From positions 310,001 to 374,000 of the forward strand of contig NW_024067689.1 in assembly GCF_009389715.1 (NCBI RefSeq): a DNA stretch of 64,000 nucleotides. Direction: 5' to 3'. Position 1 is the first letter of the stretch. Each line of letters starts with the position of its first letter. Source of the stretch: Phoenix dactylifera (taxonomy: Eukaryota; Streptophyta; Magnoliopsida; Arecales; Arecaceae). A program made the translations under genes and the position numbers. The notes beneath the pieces are model-generated. The model had not been told where the DNA came from and did not search any database. It was given only the letters and a program-made list of their open reading frames with translations. This document shows, piece after piece, positions 12,069 to 38,264 of the stretch.

Positions 12069-12436
12069 TTCAACAAGGTGTTTTGATGTCAAACATTTAT
12101 AGACGCTTTGATCCTTGATAAACACATTGATGTCAAACATTTGTAGATGTTTTCAACAAGGTGTTTTGATGTCAAAGGAAGACTTCAATATGCCATATGT
12201 AAACAATCGATCAACTCACAATGTAAAATATCTGATATCTGTTTTGAGAAAAAGAATTGGTCAAAAGCACAATCTGAAAATCTCTCTTTTTTAAAAAATA
12301 TTTATTTAGTTTTTCTTGAGGATAAATATACTTATTCACTGTTACTATGCGTACTCATGGGCTTGGATAATTGACTGCACCCGTCTCCACTCTCACACAT
12401 TTATAGATGTTTTGATCCTTGATAAACACATTGATT
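12069..12436 (+). repeat. Cluster of short interspersed direct repeats
   Basis: A 26-bp word beginning TTTCAACAAGGTG occurs at 12069 and 12151. A second word, CATTTATAGA followed by TTTGATCCTTGATAAACACA, occurs near 12094 and again near 12399. The words alternate between the two LINE fragments, which suggests local rearrangement during or after insertion. Confidence 0.6.
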
Positions 12437-12589
12437 CAATCATATCTGTTCTGAACGGAGGTAGACAAGAAAAATACAGTGACAAAAAATGAGCATATTT
12501 ATAGAAGAATCTCAGCCGTCTAAGCTTACAACAAGTGACTAGCGGTAGTAAGGAAAGTTTCATTGAGCGATTCAAAGGACTGCTTTCCA

Positions 12590-12850
12590 CGAAATAGCCC
12601 GTCGAAGGTCTCGGCGAAAAATGCAGGTAAAAATCCAAAACCCAGTGAAGTGGTGCTAAAGTTTCGTGAAGCCAACAAAGCTGCAAATTGGATAGCCGCC
12701 TATGTGGCCAGTCATGCGGATAGCACCTTATGGGCTGGGATAAGGAGTTACCTCGGGCATTCCGAAATATTTTATTTTTGATTTTATTGAATTCACTCGT
12801 ACTCGTCAGGTATGACTTGCCCGTCCTAGCAAAAAAAATAAAAAATAAAA
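12590..12850 (+). mobile_element. LINE ORF2 terminal fragment with A-rich tail
   Basis: The plus frame reads LKFREANKAANWIAAYVASH followed by a TLW motif and the terminal FIEFTRTRQV, then a stop. This is the conserved end of the RNase H-like domain in plant LINEs. An A-rich tail (A7TA6TA4 type) at about 12830-12850 marks the 3' end of the insertion. It is 5'-truncated, as LINE insertions usually are. The open frame is short but undamaged, so this copy is younger than the one at 10.8-11.7 kb. Confidence 0.65.
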
Positions 12851-14443
12851 GTGGTGCCGAAGTTAACCAACTACAGATTGTGAAAGAAGGATCGATTAAG
12901 GTTTAAAACCAACACAAAACTTCAGATCAGTCAAAAAGCCCCTTAAAAAGAGGAGATATTCGCCAAAGATAACGTGCATCCACTTCATGGACTTCCATGA
13001 AACTAAAAAAGTGACCCCAGAACAATAGCACTTTTCTTTTCTTATGGGCTAGCCTCTCAAGACTTTACGTCGGTACACAGAAGAAGCCCAAGGGTTTGAT
13101 TTTAAAAAAATGAGAACAAAATGAAGCTCATCGTTTAAAGTTCCTGTGAGCACATCACTGCGACCCCTCGTGGGAGTTCAAAAAAAAAAAAAAGGAATAA
13201 GCTTCACGTGGGACGAGCGGTGTCGTCGCCTGCAGGCCCCGTGAGACGTAGCCACGCGCTGGCCCGTAAAGCGTCCCCTGAGACCATGTGCATGTGGCCA
13301 TTTGCTTGGATGCCACATGCCCTTCACGTCATATATAAAAATAGGAAAGGAATTCGCAATTGAGTACTCTAATACAAAAAATACTGACCCAGCTTACGGC
13401 AGTGGAGCTTCTCTATTGCTCCACGTCCGTCGCAACATCAATCTTACTTTTATAACTCCTTGAAGGGAATAAAATTATATATTCAGAAAAAAAATATTGA
13501 TGGAAAAAAAAAATATCGGATATTTTGACCTCGACTGGAATTCACTTTTTTTTTTTTTTTCCGATCATATCCAAAAAAAAGTAAAACTGCAGTTAATGCA
13601 TGATCGGCGTACTTGCTATCGAATGATGCTAGCATGGGATGGTTATCATGTTGTTAACGTATAGCCGACTATTGTTACACAATGTACATAGCGCCAAATT
13701 AGATAATCCTATATATATAACAGAGTAATCATGGGATTCTCTTCATTCAAAGACTCCTCTCGATGCATTTACTTTCTTTTATTATTGTTCTAGTATTCTG
13801 ACTTAAGTATCGGAGAGTTCTGTTAGAAATTTTCCGCCCAACGGACTTCTTACAAATTAGCCTTAGTAGCAACCAGTTTCTGTTCTCCTTAGTCTCACGC
13901 GACTTTAATTCTTCTTACTTCTCATTGACCTCAGCTTAGAATCTATCAACAACAAATGCCATGACACTGGCTAGTCACACAAGGTTATGATCGCTCATGC
14001 GAACATTTTTACCAAATAAAAAAAAATACCTCCTACTTATAGACTGCTAACTTGACATGGGTAACCTCTTGTGTATATTATGCCAATTCCATTAACCGTG
14101 CTATCTTTTTCATGCCATATAAATTTGGAAAAAGTATTTTGTATTTATTAGTTCGCTATTTTTTAGGATCAATCCTCATATAAGAATCAGTCAAGTGTAG
14201 AAGTTTTGGTGCCCAACAACTAAAAGTTATCTAATCATATATGGCATCATGATATTTGGACATCCTTGTTTCATACATGTGACACCATACATGGAAGGCA
14301 AGATGACTTCTCTTGCACAAATGCACGACAGATTCAGTTTCCACATAAGAATTATGATGCCCCACATCTGAAAGAAAGTGTTATCTTTATTAACACATTT
14401 TGCCAAATATGCGTGTCCTACTTAGATGTTGCTTTTCCTTGAA
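12851..14443. other. Intergenic DNA, nothing recognised beyond A/T homopolymers
   Basis: It contains several poly(A) and poly(T) runs and a moderately GC-rich patch at 13200-13320. No open frame with recognisable motifs, no transposon termini and no RNA gene were found. Confidence 0.45.
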
Positions 14444-14977
14444 AACAACATAGCATACAACACAACAAACAAAGAAATATCATATAAATGCAATTGATAG
14501 CAATCCCATGCATGCATACAGACCTCTTTAAGCCATTTTAGCTTCTTCTTAAATATGAAAGAATTATCTTTTTAACCAACAAGCTGAACTTTCAAAAAAT
14601 GTCACAAACTTAGCTTATTGCTATCATGACATAGAAATGGATAGCATTCGAAGGCATATATTAGACAGTAGATTAGTTCCAGCATATACGTTATAACTGA
14701 GTTCAACAAAAACAACATAGCATACAACACAACAAACAAAGAAATATCATATAAATGCAATTGATAGCAATCCCATGCATGCATACAGACATCTTTAAGC
14801 CATTTTAGCTTCTTCTTAAATATGAAAGAATTATCTTTTTAACCAACCAGCTGAACTTTCAAAAAATGTCACAAACTTAGCTTATTGCTATCATGACATA
14901 GAAATGGATAGCATTCGAAGGCATATATTAGACAGTAGATTAGTTCCAGCATATACGTTATAACTGAGTTCAACAAA
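14444..14977. repeat. 267-bp tandem duplication downstream of the ERF gene
   Basis: Copy 1 (14444-14710) and copy 2 (14711-14977) are adjacent. By eye they differ at about two positions (CCTCTTT/CATCTTT and CAACAAG/CAACCAG). Near identity implies a recent event. The duplicated DNA is AT-rich and starts about 170 bp beyond the ERF stop codon, so it may be within or next to the transcript's 3' region. I see no coding sequence in it. Confidence 0.95.
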
Positions 14978-15146
14978 AACTCGAACTTGTAAAACGGCTA
15001 ACTCGAAAACACATCAAAATTTTAGTACAGGAAAGACAAATAAAACGAAGGTGACGAAAGAACAGAAGCAACCCCGTTGCGTTTTCCCTCCGCCGCAACA
15101 AAATCGGCAAAGAAGTCGGCGTCGTCGAACAACGAATCGACACTTG

Positions 15147-16007
15147 TTATATTATAGCGGGAAGGGGATCGAGCGGGAATAAATCGCCGATCTCTCGGAA
15201 ATAATCGTCGCCCTGCCACGGCGCCGATCCGAAGTCCCACGCCGATCCGAGCACGACCTCATTCGCTTCGTCCGCGGAAAACCCGATCCCCGCCGCGTCC
15301 CCCAAAATCCTTGGCTCCGACACCCCCAAGTCCAAAAAGTCGCTATAGAGCGGCACGTCCTCGAACGCCAAGAACTCCTCCAAGTTCTCCGGTAACCTCA
15401 CCGCCGGGGTCTGGTCACCGCCATTCTTCTCCGACGAGGACGCCGCCGAAGAGAATCCCCGGAGAACGGAGGTCGGCGAGGACACACCGTGGGACTCGTC
15501 GCCGGACTCGTATCCGCCGGAGACCGAGGCGGGGTTGGCCTCCGGAGAGGTCTGGACCGCCGAGGCGACGATGGCGGAGGGGAAGTTGGTGGTGGCGCCG
15601 GGGCCGCGGAGCTGGATGGCGGCGGAGTCGTAGACCATGGCGGCCTCCTCGGCGGTGTCGTAAGTGCCGAGCCACACCCGGACTCCCCGCCACGGGTCGC
15701 GGATCTCCGCCGCGTACTTCCCCCACGGCCTCCGCCGCACGCCGCGGAACTTCGTGCCCCCCGCCGCCGCCCCCTTACCCACCGCCGCTGCGGCCTTCTT
15801 CCTCACTCCACCCTTTCCCGGGAGGCTCCGGCACGGTGGCGGCGCCCCCTCACCGTTGCCGGCGCTGGTATCAGAGCAAGGGTCCGCTGCAATCTCCCTC
15901 ACGAGCCGCGCAAGTCGGCGGCCGGAGAACCAGCACTCCTCGTCACCGGAGGAGTCGGTGCCCTCCGGGTCGTTCCAGAAGATCCTCAAAGTTCGCGGCT
16001 TTGTCAT
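15147..16007 (-). CDS. AP2/ERF transcription factor, group VI (cytokinin response factor / PTI6-like)
   Basis: A single-exon, GC-rich gene of 286 aa. A CRF-type motif lies at residues 4-23 ([20 protein letters not shown]). The AP2/ERF DNA-binding domain lies at about 86-143, with [33 protein letters not shown] and the AAIQLRG strand. The Ala/Asp pair is that of the ERF rather than the DREB subfamily. A SSPTSVL motif after the domain is common in group VI proteins, where it is a candidate phosphorylation site. The C-terminus is acidic and aromatic, consistent with an activation region. Expected role: nuclear transcription factor binding GCC-type elements. The start is the ATG at 16007. The frame stays open 25 codons further upstream, but only a TTG opens that extension and no ATG precedes the next upstream stop. 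No frameshift or missing core residue was seen. Confidence 0.93.
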   Translation of the reverse strand: MTKPRTLRIFWNDPEGTDSSGDEECWFSGRRLARLVREIAADPCSDTSAGNGEGAPPPCRSLPGKGGVRKKAAAAVGKGAAAGGTKFRGVRRRPWGKYAAEIRDPWRGVRVWLGTYDTAEEAAMVYDSAAIQLRGPGATTNFPSAIVASAVQTSPEANPASVSGGYESGDESHGVSSPTSVLRGFSSAASSSEKNGGDQTPAVRLPENLEEFLAFEDVPLYSDFLDLGVSEPRILGDAAGIGFSADEANEVVLGSAWDFGSAPWQGDDYFREIGDLFPLDPLPAII

Positions 16008-16499
16008 CTCTTCGTGTCTTTGGAGAGGTATCTCCACTACCGGTGACGGAAAGGCAGAAGCTTGACGATGGATTCGACTCAATCCCTGCTCCCCTGCACC
16101 TTTAACTATCCCTGGGTATAAAACCCGGTAACAAGATCATTTTTTTTTCCGCGGACAAAGAGTATAAATGGAGGTAAGAAAGAGGGATTCCTCTGAGATT
16201 TGGCAGGCGAATAAAGACTAAAGTGCGAGGGGTTTAAAAAGGAGAATAGAAATGTAACAGTAAATTTTTCCAAGGGGGAAATTCGGGAGAACGTGGGAGG
16301 GAAAAGGGAACAAAGATATACGGAATACGGAGTGGAGACAGGGGATAAGGAGCAGAGGATCGAGCGGTAGACGTGGGAGGAGGAGTAAGAAGAGAAATTT
16401 CCAGGAAAGTGAGAGAGTTAAAAGGAGTAGATAGAGCAGAGAAATAGAGGAGTTGGCCCAAATAGAATAGAAAGGATAAAAGAGATAACGGCTATGATC

Positions 16500-16583
16500 T
16501 TCGCAGGGAGAAGATAAGATATCAGCAGAGTACTTACTACTCTCCTGGTGAAGAAAGGAATGGAACAACAGCACAAACTTCCT

Positions 16584-16625
<42 letters not shown>

Positions 16626-16692
16626 CAGAGGCAGAGTACTTACTACTCTGCTGGTGGAGAAAGGAATGGAACAGCTGCACAAACTTCCTTGC

Positions 16693-16740
<48 letters not shown>

Positions 16741-16830
16741 CTGCGGAGACTGGTTTGAGAGGGACGAAGAGTAAAAGGATGCAGTGGTGTGTCTTATAGG
16801 ATCTCCCAACGGCCGAAATCGGACCGCACG
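16500..16830 (-). promoter_or_regulatory. Probable ERF proximal promoter and (CT)n leader
   Basis: On the minus strand a CCTATAAGACAC TATA-like box lies at about 16800-16789. It is followed downstream by two long (CT)n tracts (16737-16694 and 16621-16587) ahead of the ERF start. A transcript starting about 30 bp past the TATA would have a leader of roughly 750 nt carrying both tracts. GA/CT tracts of this type are known binding sites for plant BPC/GAGA-binding proteins. The start site is inferred, not observed. Confidence 0.45.
16522..16738. repeat. Tandem duplication of about 110 bp ending in (GA)n
   Basis: The segment from CAGCAGAGTACTTACTACTC through the GA tract occurs at about 16522-16621 and again at about 16632-16737. 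Changes in the shared part are few, and the GA tracts differ in length. A (GA)n tract closes each copy. Confidence 0.85.
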
Positions 16831-17439
16831 CTCGATGAGATTTTGTATTTTAGTCATGTATTTTATTCACTCGTTGTATGAAGTGGCTGTCTCCTAGAAC
16901 ACATCAAACAGCGTTTTTATGAGCAAAAACAAACAAAAAAAAAAAAAACTTATGTGCTGCACCTAAACTGCTGTTTTTGTTTCAGTTAAAAGATGGCTAC
17001 TGTTTAAAGACTCAGGTTATCTTTTAAGACAGAGGTTATCTTTAGTGGGATAATCGAATATAAAAAAGGTTGGTAACTTGATGGCTTTCTAAAATATTGG
17101 GCTCGCAAGCTTTTTATTTTACATGCCTTCTAAAAGATTGGTAGGCGTGTTATTTAGAGATAACAAGCACGAAATTTGTGATGATATAAGAAAGATTAGT
17201 ATTTAAAATTAAAAACACAAAAGCCATAAAAGTAATAAAAATAAAAGCTGGATAATAAAATAAAAAATAAAGAATATATAATAACAAAAGGAACACCACC
17301 ATATTCAAATAAGGCTTCAATAGCCCGTGAATAAAATTATATTAAACAAAATATTAAATATAGTTTTATAAACTAAAGTTTTCAAATTTATTAATGTAAT
17401 TTTGATGACGCTCGATTTTTATGTTTTATTTTTTTAAAA

Positions 17440-17442
<3 letters not shown>
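16831..17442. other. AT-rich spacer between the two promoter-like blocks
   Basis: It contains poly(A) runs and no open frame of note. It is flanked by the two homologous GA/TATA blocks. Confidence 0.5.
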
Positions 17443-17478
<36 letters not shown>

Positions 17479-17660
17479 ATAACTTGGATTGCTGTTATAT
17501 AGGATCTCTCAACTGCCGAATTGGACACGCCGCGGGATTAGATTTTATGATCGACACCTTTTAACCACCTCGTTTGCCCCCTCTTTTTTAAACCTATTAT
17601 TTTGTTTGCTCCCCATCCATCCGAGCAGCTGTCTCATTGAGAACAGCAAACAGAGACGCA
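17443..17660 (-). promoter_or_regulatory. Older third copy of the GA-tract/TATA block (distal promoter-like)
   Basis: A (GA)n tract (17443-17476) is followed on the plus strand by TTATATAGGATCTCTCAACT and a GCCGAA.TGGAC.CGC string. This matches the block at about 16790-16830 (TTATAGGATCTCCCAAC, GGCCGAAATCGGACCGC). The similarity continues weakly into a GTCTC..AGAACA..CAAACAG string at about 17628-17652 and 16890-16915. Read on the minus strand it again gives TATA (CCTATATAACAGC) then (CT)n, so a whole core promoter plus leader seems duplicated. Confidence 0.55.
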
Positions 17661-18880
17661 AACGTCGGAAACATGGGACCCACGTAATAGATTTACCCGG
17701 TCCCACCGTCTCTAGCCAACCAGATTCTGAAGCGTCGGCAAAGAGTAATGTTTGCTGTTTGGAAGGCCACAGCTCTTTCCCCGCGACGATGTGCTCTAAA
17801 TGGCGGGAAGGAAGCCGGCCGACCTGACCTCGGGGCCCGCGGCCGAGCCAATGGGAAGGCGACGCGCGCGCAGACTCGGACCCCGGCTCGCCCTCGGGTC
17901 TCGAGACCACGAGAGGACGGTGTGGTGCGGTCACGTGACGAAGGGTCCCGGCTCCATCACCGCCTGGGTTAAATAATAACGGTCAAATCCTTGGGTTAGG
18001 CACCGCGTCAGTGCCGTTTGACCGTAACGTAATTTAGCTCCTCTTCTCACCCTCTCTCTCTCACTGCAAATTTGTGCATTAACTCGTCCGTGGGGATACT
18101 TAGGTTAAAGCCTTCCCCTCTTTATAACTTTTTTCCCTTCAGCACAGGGAGTGGATTAGTTTATTATAGCTGTAACTAATGTTCAAGGGGGTGTGGTGAC
18201 GAGGCTTCTTGTATGAAATTAAACATCACATGGCAATGGGTCATCACAAAATATATAGGACTGTCATGTTACTGAGCCCTGCATTTATTCATGACAAGTT
18301 TTATGTCTTCTTTAATTAATAGAACTTATCTTGACTTCACATTAAAATTGATGCTTCATGATGACAGGTGCTACATGGTAGTAAGATGGAATCATTTTAA
18401 CTATTTGCAAAGAAAGTTGGGTAGTCGCTTGGTGTGGTTGCGCTAACTAAATTTGATTTGGATGTTGCATGACTCAAGGGGTATGTATGTGAGTGCATTT
18501 GATATGCTTGGGTAGCTAAAGCGCTATCGTTGGAACAATTTTAGAATGTATAAAGTTTGGCAAAGAAGGTAAACTATTTTATGCTCAAGAAGAAAAGTAG
18601 AATGTGAATATTATTGGGCTATCGGATGTGGTTCACCAATTGGTGGTAGCTCTATGTCACATTCAACAAATGGCCATTCAGGGTAACTGCCCCGGTTCCA
18701 TGGATGACTTGAGGTGGTAGGTCCCACGCACAAAAAAAAAAGCCTAAAAATGGACCCACCGGCAGGCCCAGCTAATCCACTGGGTGCTGCCCACATGTGG
18801 ACCTTACAAAAGCCATGCCATCTACTCCACCAACCACTCAGATTTTTATCTTCGGAGGTCCAAATGGGTTGGGTTAGACC
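17661..18880. other. Intergenic DNA with a short GC-rich island
   Basis: Positions 17800-17940 are GC- and CpG-rich, followed by a TTTGACCG-containing stretch and a short (CT)n near 18050. No open frame with recognisable motifs. After about 18150 the sequence is ordinary AT-rich intergenic DNA. Confidence 0.4.
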
Positions 18881-19110
18881 AAGTCATAAGTGACCCCGAC
18901 TCAACCAATTTTTTGTTCGGGTTCTAATATTAAACCCATATTCAATCCAATAAAAGATCAGGTCGGATCCATGATTAAAATTTTTGACCTAACGGATCAT
19001 TTGGGTTGGGTTGGGTTCATATATAATCCGATCTCAATCCAAAAAATTTGATCTAGATCGTGTATAGTTCAGATCCAGATCAACTTTGTCCAATCTAGCT
19101 GGGGTCTCTG
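18860..19110. repeat. Dispersed GGGTTGGGTT/GATCC-rich repeat
   Basis: Degenerate words such as TTGGGTTGGGTTGGG, AATCCGATC and GATCCAGATCAAC recur here and again at about 20100-20340. The pattern is a common type of low-complexity dispersed plant repeat. It is not telomeric: the heptamer TTTAGGG is absent. Confidence 0.45.
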
Positions 19111-20090
19111 CAGCTTAACTAGCTACCTATACCATATTGGCCAAAGCTACAAACACTGGTGCTCGTTTTAGAAGTTCAGACATTATGTTTATAGATTTGC
19201 AAAATATGTAATTATACAAAGTAAAGTAACCCAAAGAGAATGATTGCATAAGATTCGTGGATCTTATGGTATCTAGTTTGCAGAACAAGATATAATTTAC
19301 CCATAAAAAAATTTAAAAATGTCATTTGAACCTTGCATCTCCCTAAGGCGAGTGACATATAACTAAACGGCCCATGCCACAAGATCCAATCCAAAGGATA
19401 AGACTGTTCTTCTTAACAAATAAGATAACATTGTTCTTTATTTTCTTGACGAAGTGTGTGATTTTAATAGATTTGGGCAGATAAGGATCTGCTTTCTTGC
19501 ACTAATCAGTAATCATACAAGATGGAGAAGGACATGGGAATATTAAGCTTTTAATTTCTCCTGGCTATCTTGCTTCTCGTTAGAGCCAATAATTTCTACT
19601 ACTGAACATGATGACGCGATTTGAGTCGTGGGAAGTCGATGCATGGATGGCAGGAACATGAGCATGGTGATGGGTCTCCAGCCAGGGAGATGGTCTGGGA
19701 GAGTTATCTTGTAGTCACTAATCAGAGGCTATACGATGCGTCGGTCACTGGTTTCTTTTTTTTTTTTTTGGTGTTAAAATGTGAGAATGAGGAAGCAGGA
19801 GGTGAGACATTGACTTGGATGGTGAGACCTGTGCTTCAAGAATCAAGATTGACTGATTTTAATAAATCTCCAATATATTCCAACACAATCTTTGGATTAT
19901 GTTTTAGCATTTTGATGGACGACGGACCGCAAGAGTCTTAAAATCTTCATGCTCCAAATGCATGAGAAGTAGTCGAAAAGCTTCACCAAAAGCTCTTGAT
20001 GGCCTATCCTTTGCATTTAATACTATTTTCACGTGCAGTTCAAGGAATTCTAGCTGCATTAAGAAAAAACCCTAACCTAAAATCTTCATT
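19111..20090. other. Intergenic DNA, nothing recognised
   Basis: Short open frames lack family motifs. A T12 homopolymer lies near 19757. Confidence 0.4.
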
Positions 20091-20094
20091 TGGG

Positions 20095-20345
20095 CCCTAA
20101 AGGTATATCCGGATTCTGATCGGAGTAGATCGGGCCATTGAGTAAACGACCCAAAATTGATCCAAAAAGTAACTGTGTTGGGTTAGATCACAATTCAGTA
20201 AATCCAGATCCGATCCAAAAAATGGAATGGATCCAATTTTAGAATCCGACATTACCCCACGGGTTCTTTAAAATGAGTTGGATCGGGTCTAAGCGGATTG
20301 GGTCGGGTTGAGTCATGGGTCAACCTGACCCATTAGCAGCCTTAC
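20095..20345. repeat. Second copy of the GGGTTGG/GGATCC dispersed repeat
   Basis: It shares the vocabulary of the 18.9-kb block: GATCCGATCCAAAAAATGG, GGATCGGGTC and GGGTCGGGTTGAGTC. The ends are diffuse and no target-site duplication was found. Confidence 0.4.
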
Positions 20346-20734
20346 TTGTCTTATAGGGGTATTCGGCTTCATGACTCATGATTCGATTCGACCTATTTGC
20401 AACCTTACTTGTCTTGCCAGAGCATTTGGCTTTATGGCTCCTTAAACTTTTTTTCTTGTTTGTTTGTTTTTGGCCTTCTGTGCAAGGCAAATGGCGACCT
20501 CTCAAATAAGTCGTGGCATACTTAAGAATGTGGGAGCCTGTTTTCAGGCTTTTAGGTCCCCACTCATGTAAAATAGTTCAAGCATAGTACGGAAACCGGT
20601 AGAGCAACTCAGAATTACTTTACCTCTAGACCGTTAAAGTTTCAATTTAATTGGAAAGCTGTTATACCATTTGAGATTTTAATTAATATTGTATCAGGTA
20701 ACGTCATGAGAAAAAGTGATGGCCAGCCATGCCG

Positions 20735-20850
20735 TTTTGAGGATGCTAACCAGTTGAGTTAATAAAATAACAGGTATTGAATACCAGATATCTAGTGATC
20801 TAGATTTGATCCCACCCTCACCTCGATTCTAAGGAGCTTCTTCTTGTCCT
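20735..20850 (+). repeat. Possible tRNA-like SINE remnant
   Basis: A GCTAACCAGTTGAGTTAA segment is followed by GATTTGATCCCACCCTC, spaced roughly like A and B boxes. Neither box is perfect and no flanking duplication was found. Confidence 0.2.
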
Positions 20851-23376
20851 AGTTTTCAAAGAAAAGGAGAAAAAAAAAAACTTATTTGCAATTTATTTGG
20901 TTGTTAATTGTGGACAGTTTAGGCCATTTGAGATTAATAAGGTATAAAAAATAAAATAAAAGATATAATAACAGATGGTTGGCAACGATAGTGCTTATCC
21001 AACTTGTCATCAACTTATCAATGATAGTTTTCCGTGCAAAGGAAACTGCTATCAACTTGCCATCCGTAGGATAGCAGATTCCAAACCACAGGATTGATGA
21101 CCAAACTGAACTAATTAACTCCTCTTTCTTTCTTCTTAAAATATAATAACCAGAATCGGGCTAAGGTATCCCAAAGTCTCCCACACCTACGGCTTCACAC
21201 AATTAACTTTTATTCATGCTCGGAAAGTGAGCCCGGCCGGACAAAAATATGAGGATGATATTAGTAGATTACAGCGAACTTTGAAGTTATAATAACGTAT
21301 TAGAGAGGCCTCCTCTCGGGGATTCTTTGTCTGGATTTGGTACATGGAGGTTAAGATAATGTGGAACAGGACATCAGTCTCTTTCCTCGAACCAAGTAAT
21401 AATAAAAATCGCATCTCAAAAGCTTGGGGACATTGGTTTTAGGTGGCGAACATAGAGGTCCTTAAAAGCAACGGCAGCGGCAATCCTGTAGGTGGCGCCG
21501 TGTCCATGCACCTTGGTTTCCGGAGTTGGACGCCCAAAAGCTCCGCTGTCGCCGTTTAGCCGGGGGGTGACGGGCGCAGAACGGTCCCGTTGCAAGCGTC
21601 TTAGGAGGCAGCGGATGGTGTAGTAGTTGTGTATTATTACCATCTTTACAGATCATTGGAATTTTTCAGTCTATGACTTGTTTGATAGTTGTTGAAGATG
21701 GCCATCCTTTAGCCATATAATGCTCTTCATAGATGAGAAATACGAGTATATTCTTATATAACGTTCATATCTTATTTTAGTTTGTATTATTTTGTTGTAC
21801 TTTTAGGGAGAAAAAAATAGGAACTAAGCTAAGAATACGTTCTAATATCAGTTGTTCGCATAAAGTAGCTCTTTCAATCTCTCGTTAACATTTTCTTATT
21901 AATGAATTGACACAAGCTCCTTATGCACGTTCCTCCAAAGCCCAAAAGGACCACATGTATTTTAATATTTATGAGTCCTCCTTATTCCTGGTAAGGTCTT
22001 AAGAGTCCCATCCCAGGCCAACCTTTGGCGTACTAAAGGCATTCATTGGACACTCCTCGATAAATAATAATTAGAAAAGACTACAAACTAAAATAAGAAC
22101 ATATGAAATGAATTTATTTCAAGCAGCTGATTGGATCATAACCATCCATCAATTGCAACTGGAGTATATCGCATGCACTGTATTTATTATCTAGTGTTAC
22201 CAAAGGACGGCACTGTTCTTGCTGAATGCATTAATTTTCTTTCTTTTAAAATAGCGATAAACATATACGTTTATTTAACAGACAACCGTGTACCATATAG
22301 TTGTTTTGTTAAGTATCACACATGTGCCATATAGCTAGGAGCCAGTATTATAAATAAACTCAGTGTTCCACGGCCATTTTTTTTTTAAACAGATAGCTGG
22401 CTTGCTTAGTGGTCCAACAAGTGAAGACTAGTTCTCATAAATCAGCTCAACCTAATAAGTAGAATCCTACTTAAAACGAGACGCGAGTTTTCAGCTGGCT
22501 TGGTCATACCTCCCATTAGATTGTACTGTAAAGAGACACACCCCCCAGGAATCTCACCTACTCACCAGTTTGAAGGTAGTATACAACCAATCAAATGCAT
22601 GGCGAGACTAAGAGCTCTGCAACTTAGAAAAATCCCATATTTATGTTTTTGTTTTTCTACAAATTAGTACGATCCCAAAACGGAGAGAACATTCTCCCAA
22701 AACTTCTGCTACTCCTTCCGTCCGTCCATTTTTGCTCGTTTCTGGAAGCAACAAATTTTCGCTTCCCAAGCTTCCAAAGATTTCCACATAAACAATACTA
22801 CTTGAGTTTGTTGAAAACAAAAATATAAAGCAAAAGCTTTAAAGTAGCTCAGCTGCCTAAGATATTGAATGGACGGGAAAAAAAAACAAAAAGCAAGAGC
22901 AAGGCTAATTGCAGATAAACAATTAAAACAAGACTGCATGTACGCATGCAGTAAAATTTAAATGCAAATTTGCCAAACTGGACGCAAGCCATGATATTAG
23001 GATTTCTAATCGGCGCTGCAGCAATGCGCATGAGTTCACATCCCTTTATTGGCCTATCAGTACTGTCTCTGAGGACGATCATGAAGCCCAGATTATCTGC
23101 ACAAACCACAGGCAGCTTTAATAATTCATAAATCTAAGCAAACAAGGAGAAATGAGGGGTTACAGGATCCGTTATCAAATTGTCATGCAAACAATCAGAT
23201 ACGCAAATGTTTCGTCTTTTGGGAGAGCTTGTCGAGGCTTTCCTTCCTAGACTTCCAGTAGGTCAAGGGAGAAACACAAGACAACTTCATTTTACATATA
23301 ACAGATGATACAGCCACCAAATGTAATTAACAACAGACAGACAAATGACCTCAACAACCTCCCACTGCCACCAATG
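20851..23376. other. Intergenic DNA between ERF and E2 genes, nothing firm
   Basis: A GC-richer patch at 21440-21640 is open on the minus strand and ends in LYVRHLKPMSPSF. I do not recognise it, and its upstream side is AT-rich with no start context, so I treat it as a possible gene fragment only. The 3' untranslated region of the E2 gene lies at the right end. Confidence 0.35.
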
Positions 23377-37625
<14,249 letters not shown>

Positions 37626-37959
37626 GGTCGCAGACCTAATCCCTTCAATACCAAATAGATCAGAACGACAGAAGAAGAGAGGAGGAGAAAGAGATCAAAG
37701 GTAGCAGGGAGGAGGGAGGGAGAGATGGAGTACCGTAGGGCTGGGGATTTCTTGGATCCTTCGCTCTCTATCCCTTCCTGAACGCGGTTTGCAAGGAACG
37801 AAAAAGGGGAAAGGCGAAGAAGGAAGAGTTTTATAGGGAGTGCTTTTGTTTTCCCCTACTGAATTTTTTACAAGCACCAGGGAGAGGAAAGGAATCGTGT
37901 TCCAAGGGTATTAACGGTGATGGCGACGGTGATCATCGCAACGGAAGGCATGCGTGCTT

Positions 37960-37985
37960 TTGACGGGGCCTTATATAGCATAGGT
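37960..37985 (-). promoter_or_regulatory. Core promoter of the E2 gene (TATA box)
   Basis: On the minus strand CTATGCTATATAAGGCCCCG places a TATA box at about 37979-37971. The E2 ATG is 346-350 bp downstream, leaving room for a leader with the possible short intron starting near 37733. Confidence 0.5.
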
Positions 37986-38264
37986 TCCATCCCTACAACA
38001 ATCATTGCCTGGCACGTGATCGAATTATAAATTTATTGTGTTCGAGGATACGGTTTAATCAATTAAGACACCAAATTATACTGGTTTCTTCGTTTTTAAA
38101 TTTAATCAACGAGAAATTTGCTTTGTTAGCCAAAAGTGTTGGTACCTTGACTTACATCAACTTGTTAACCATTTTGAAGGGAAGCCGCATATACCGGCCA
38201 ACTTCCAAACTTACTAACACAAATAAAAAAAAAAAACAAATAATCAAATGATTCATGAAAATTT

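Noticed and set aside
15311..16105. Long plus-strand open frames (264, 185 and 133 codons) opposite the ERF gene
   Set aside because: They are GC-driven shadows rich in Arg/Pro/Gly, with no domain. The minus strand carries the AP2 domain.
16218..16682. Ser/Leu-rich minus frame of 154 codons
   Set aside because: Its repeats are translation of the (CT)n tract in the ERF leader. At most it matters as an upstream ORF.
18980..19015. Telomere-like GGGTTGGGTTGGG
   Set aside because: It is not the plant TTTAGGG heptamer and is embedded in a dispersed low-complexity repeat.
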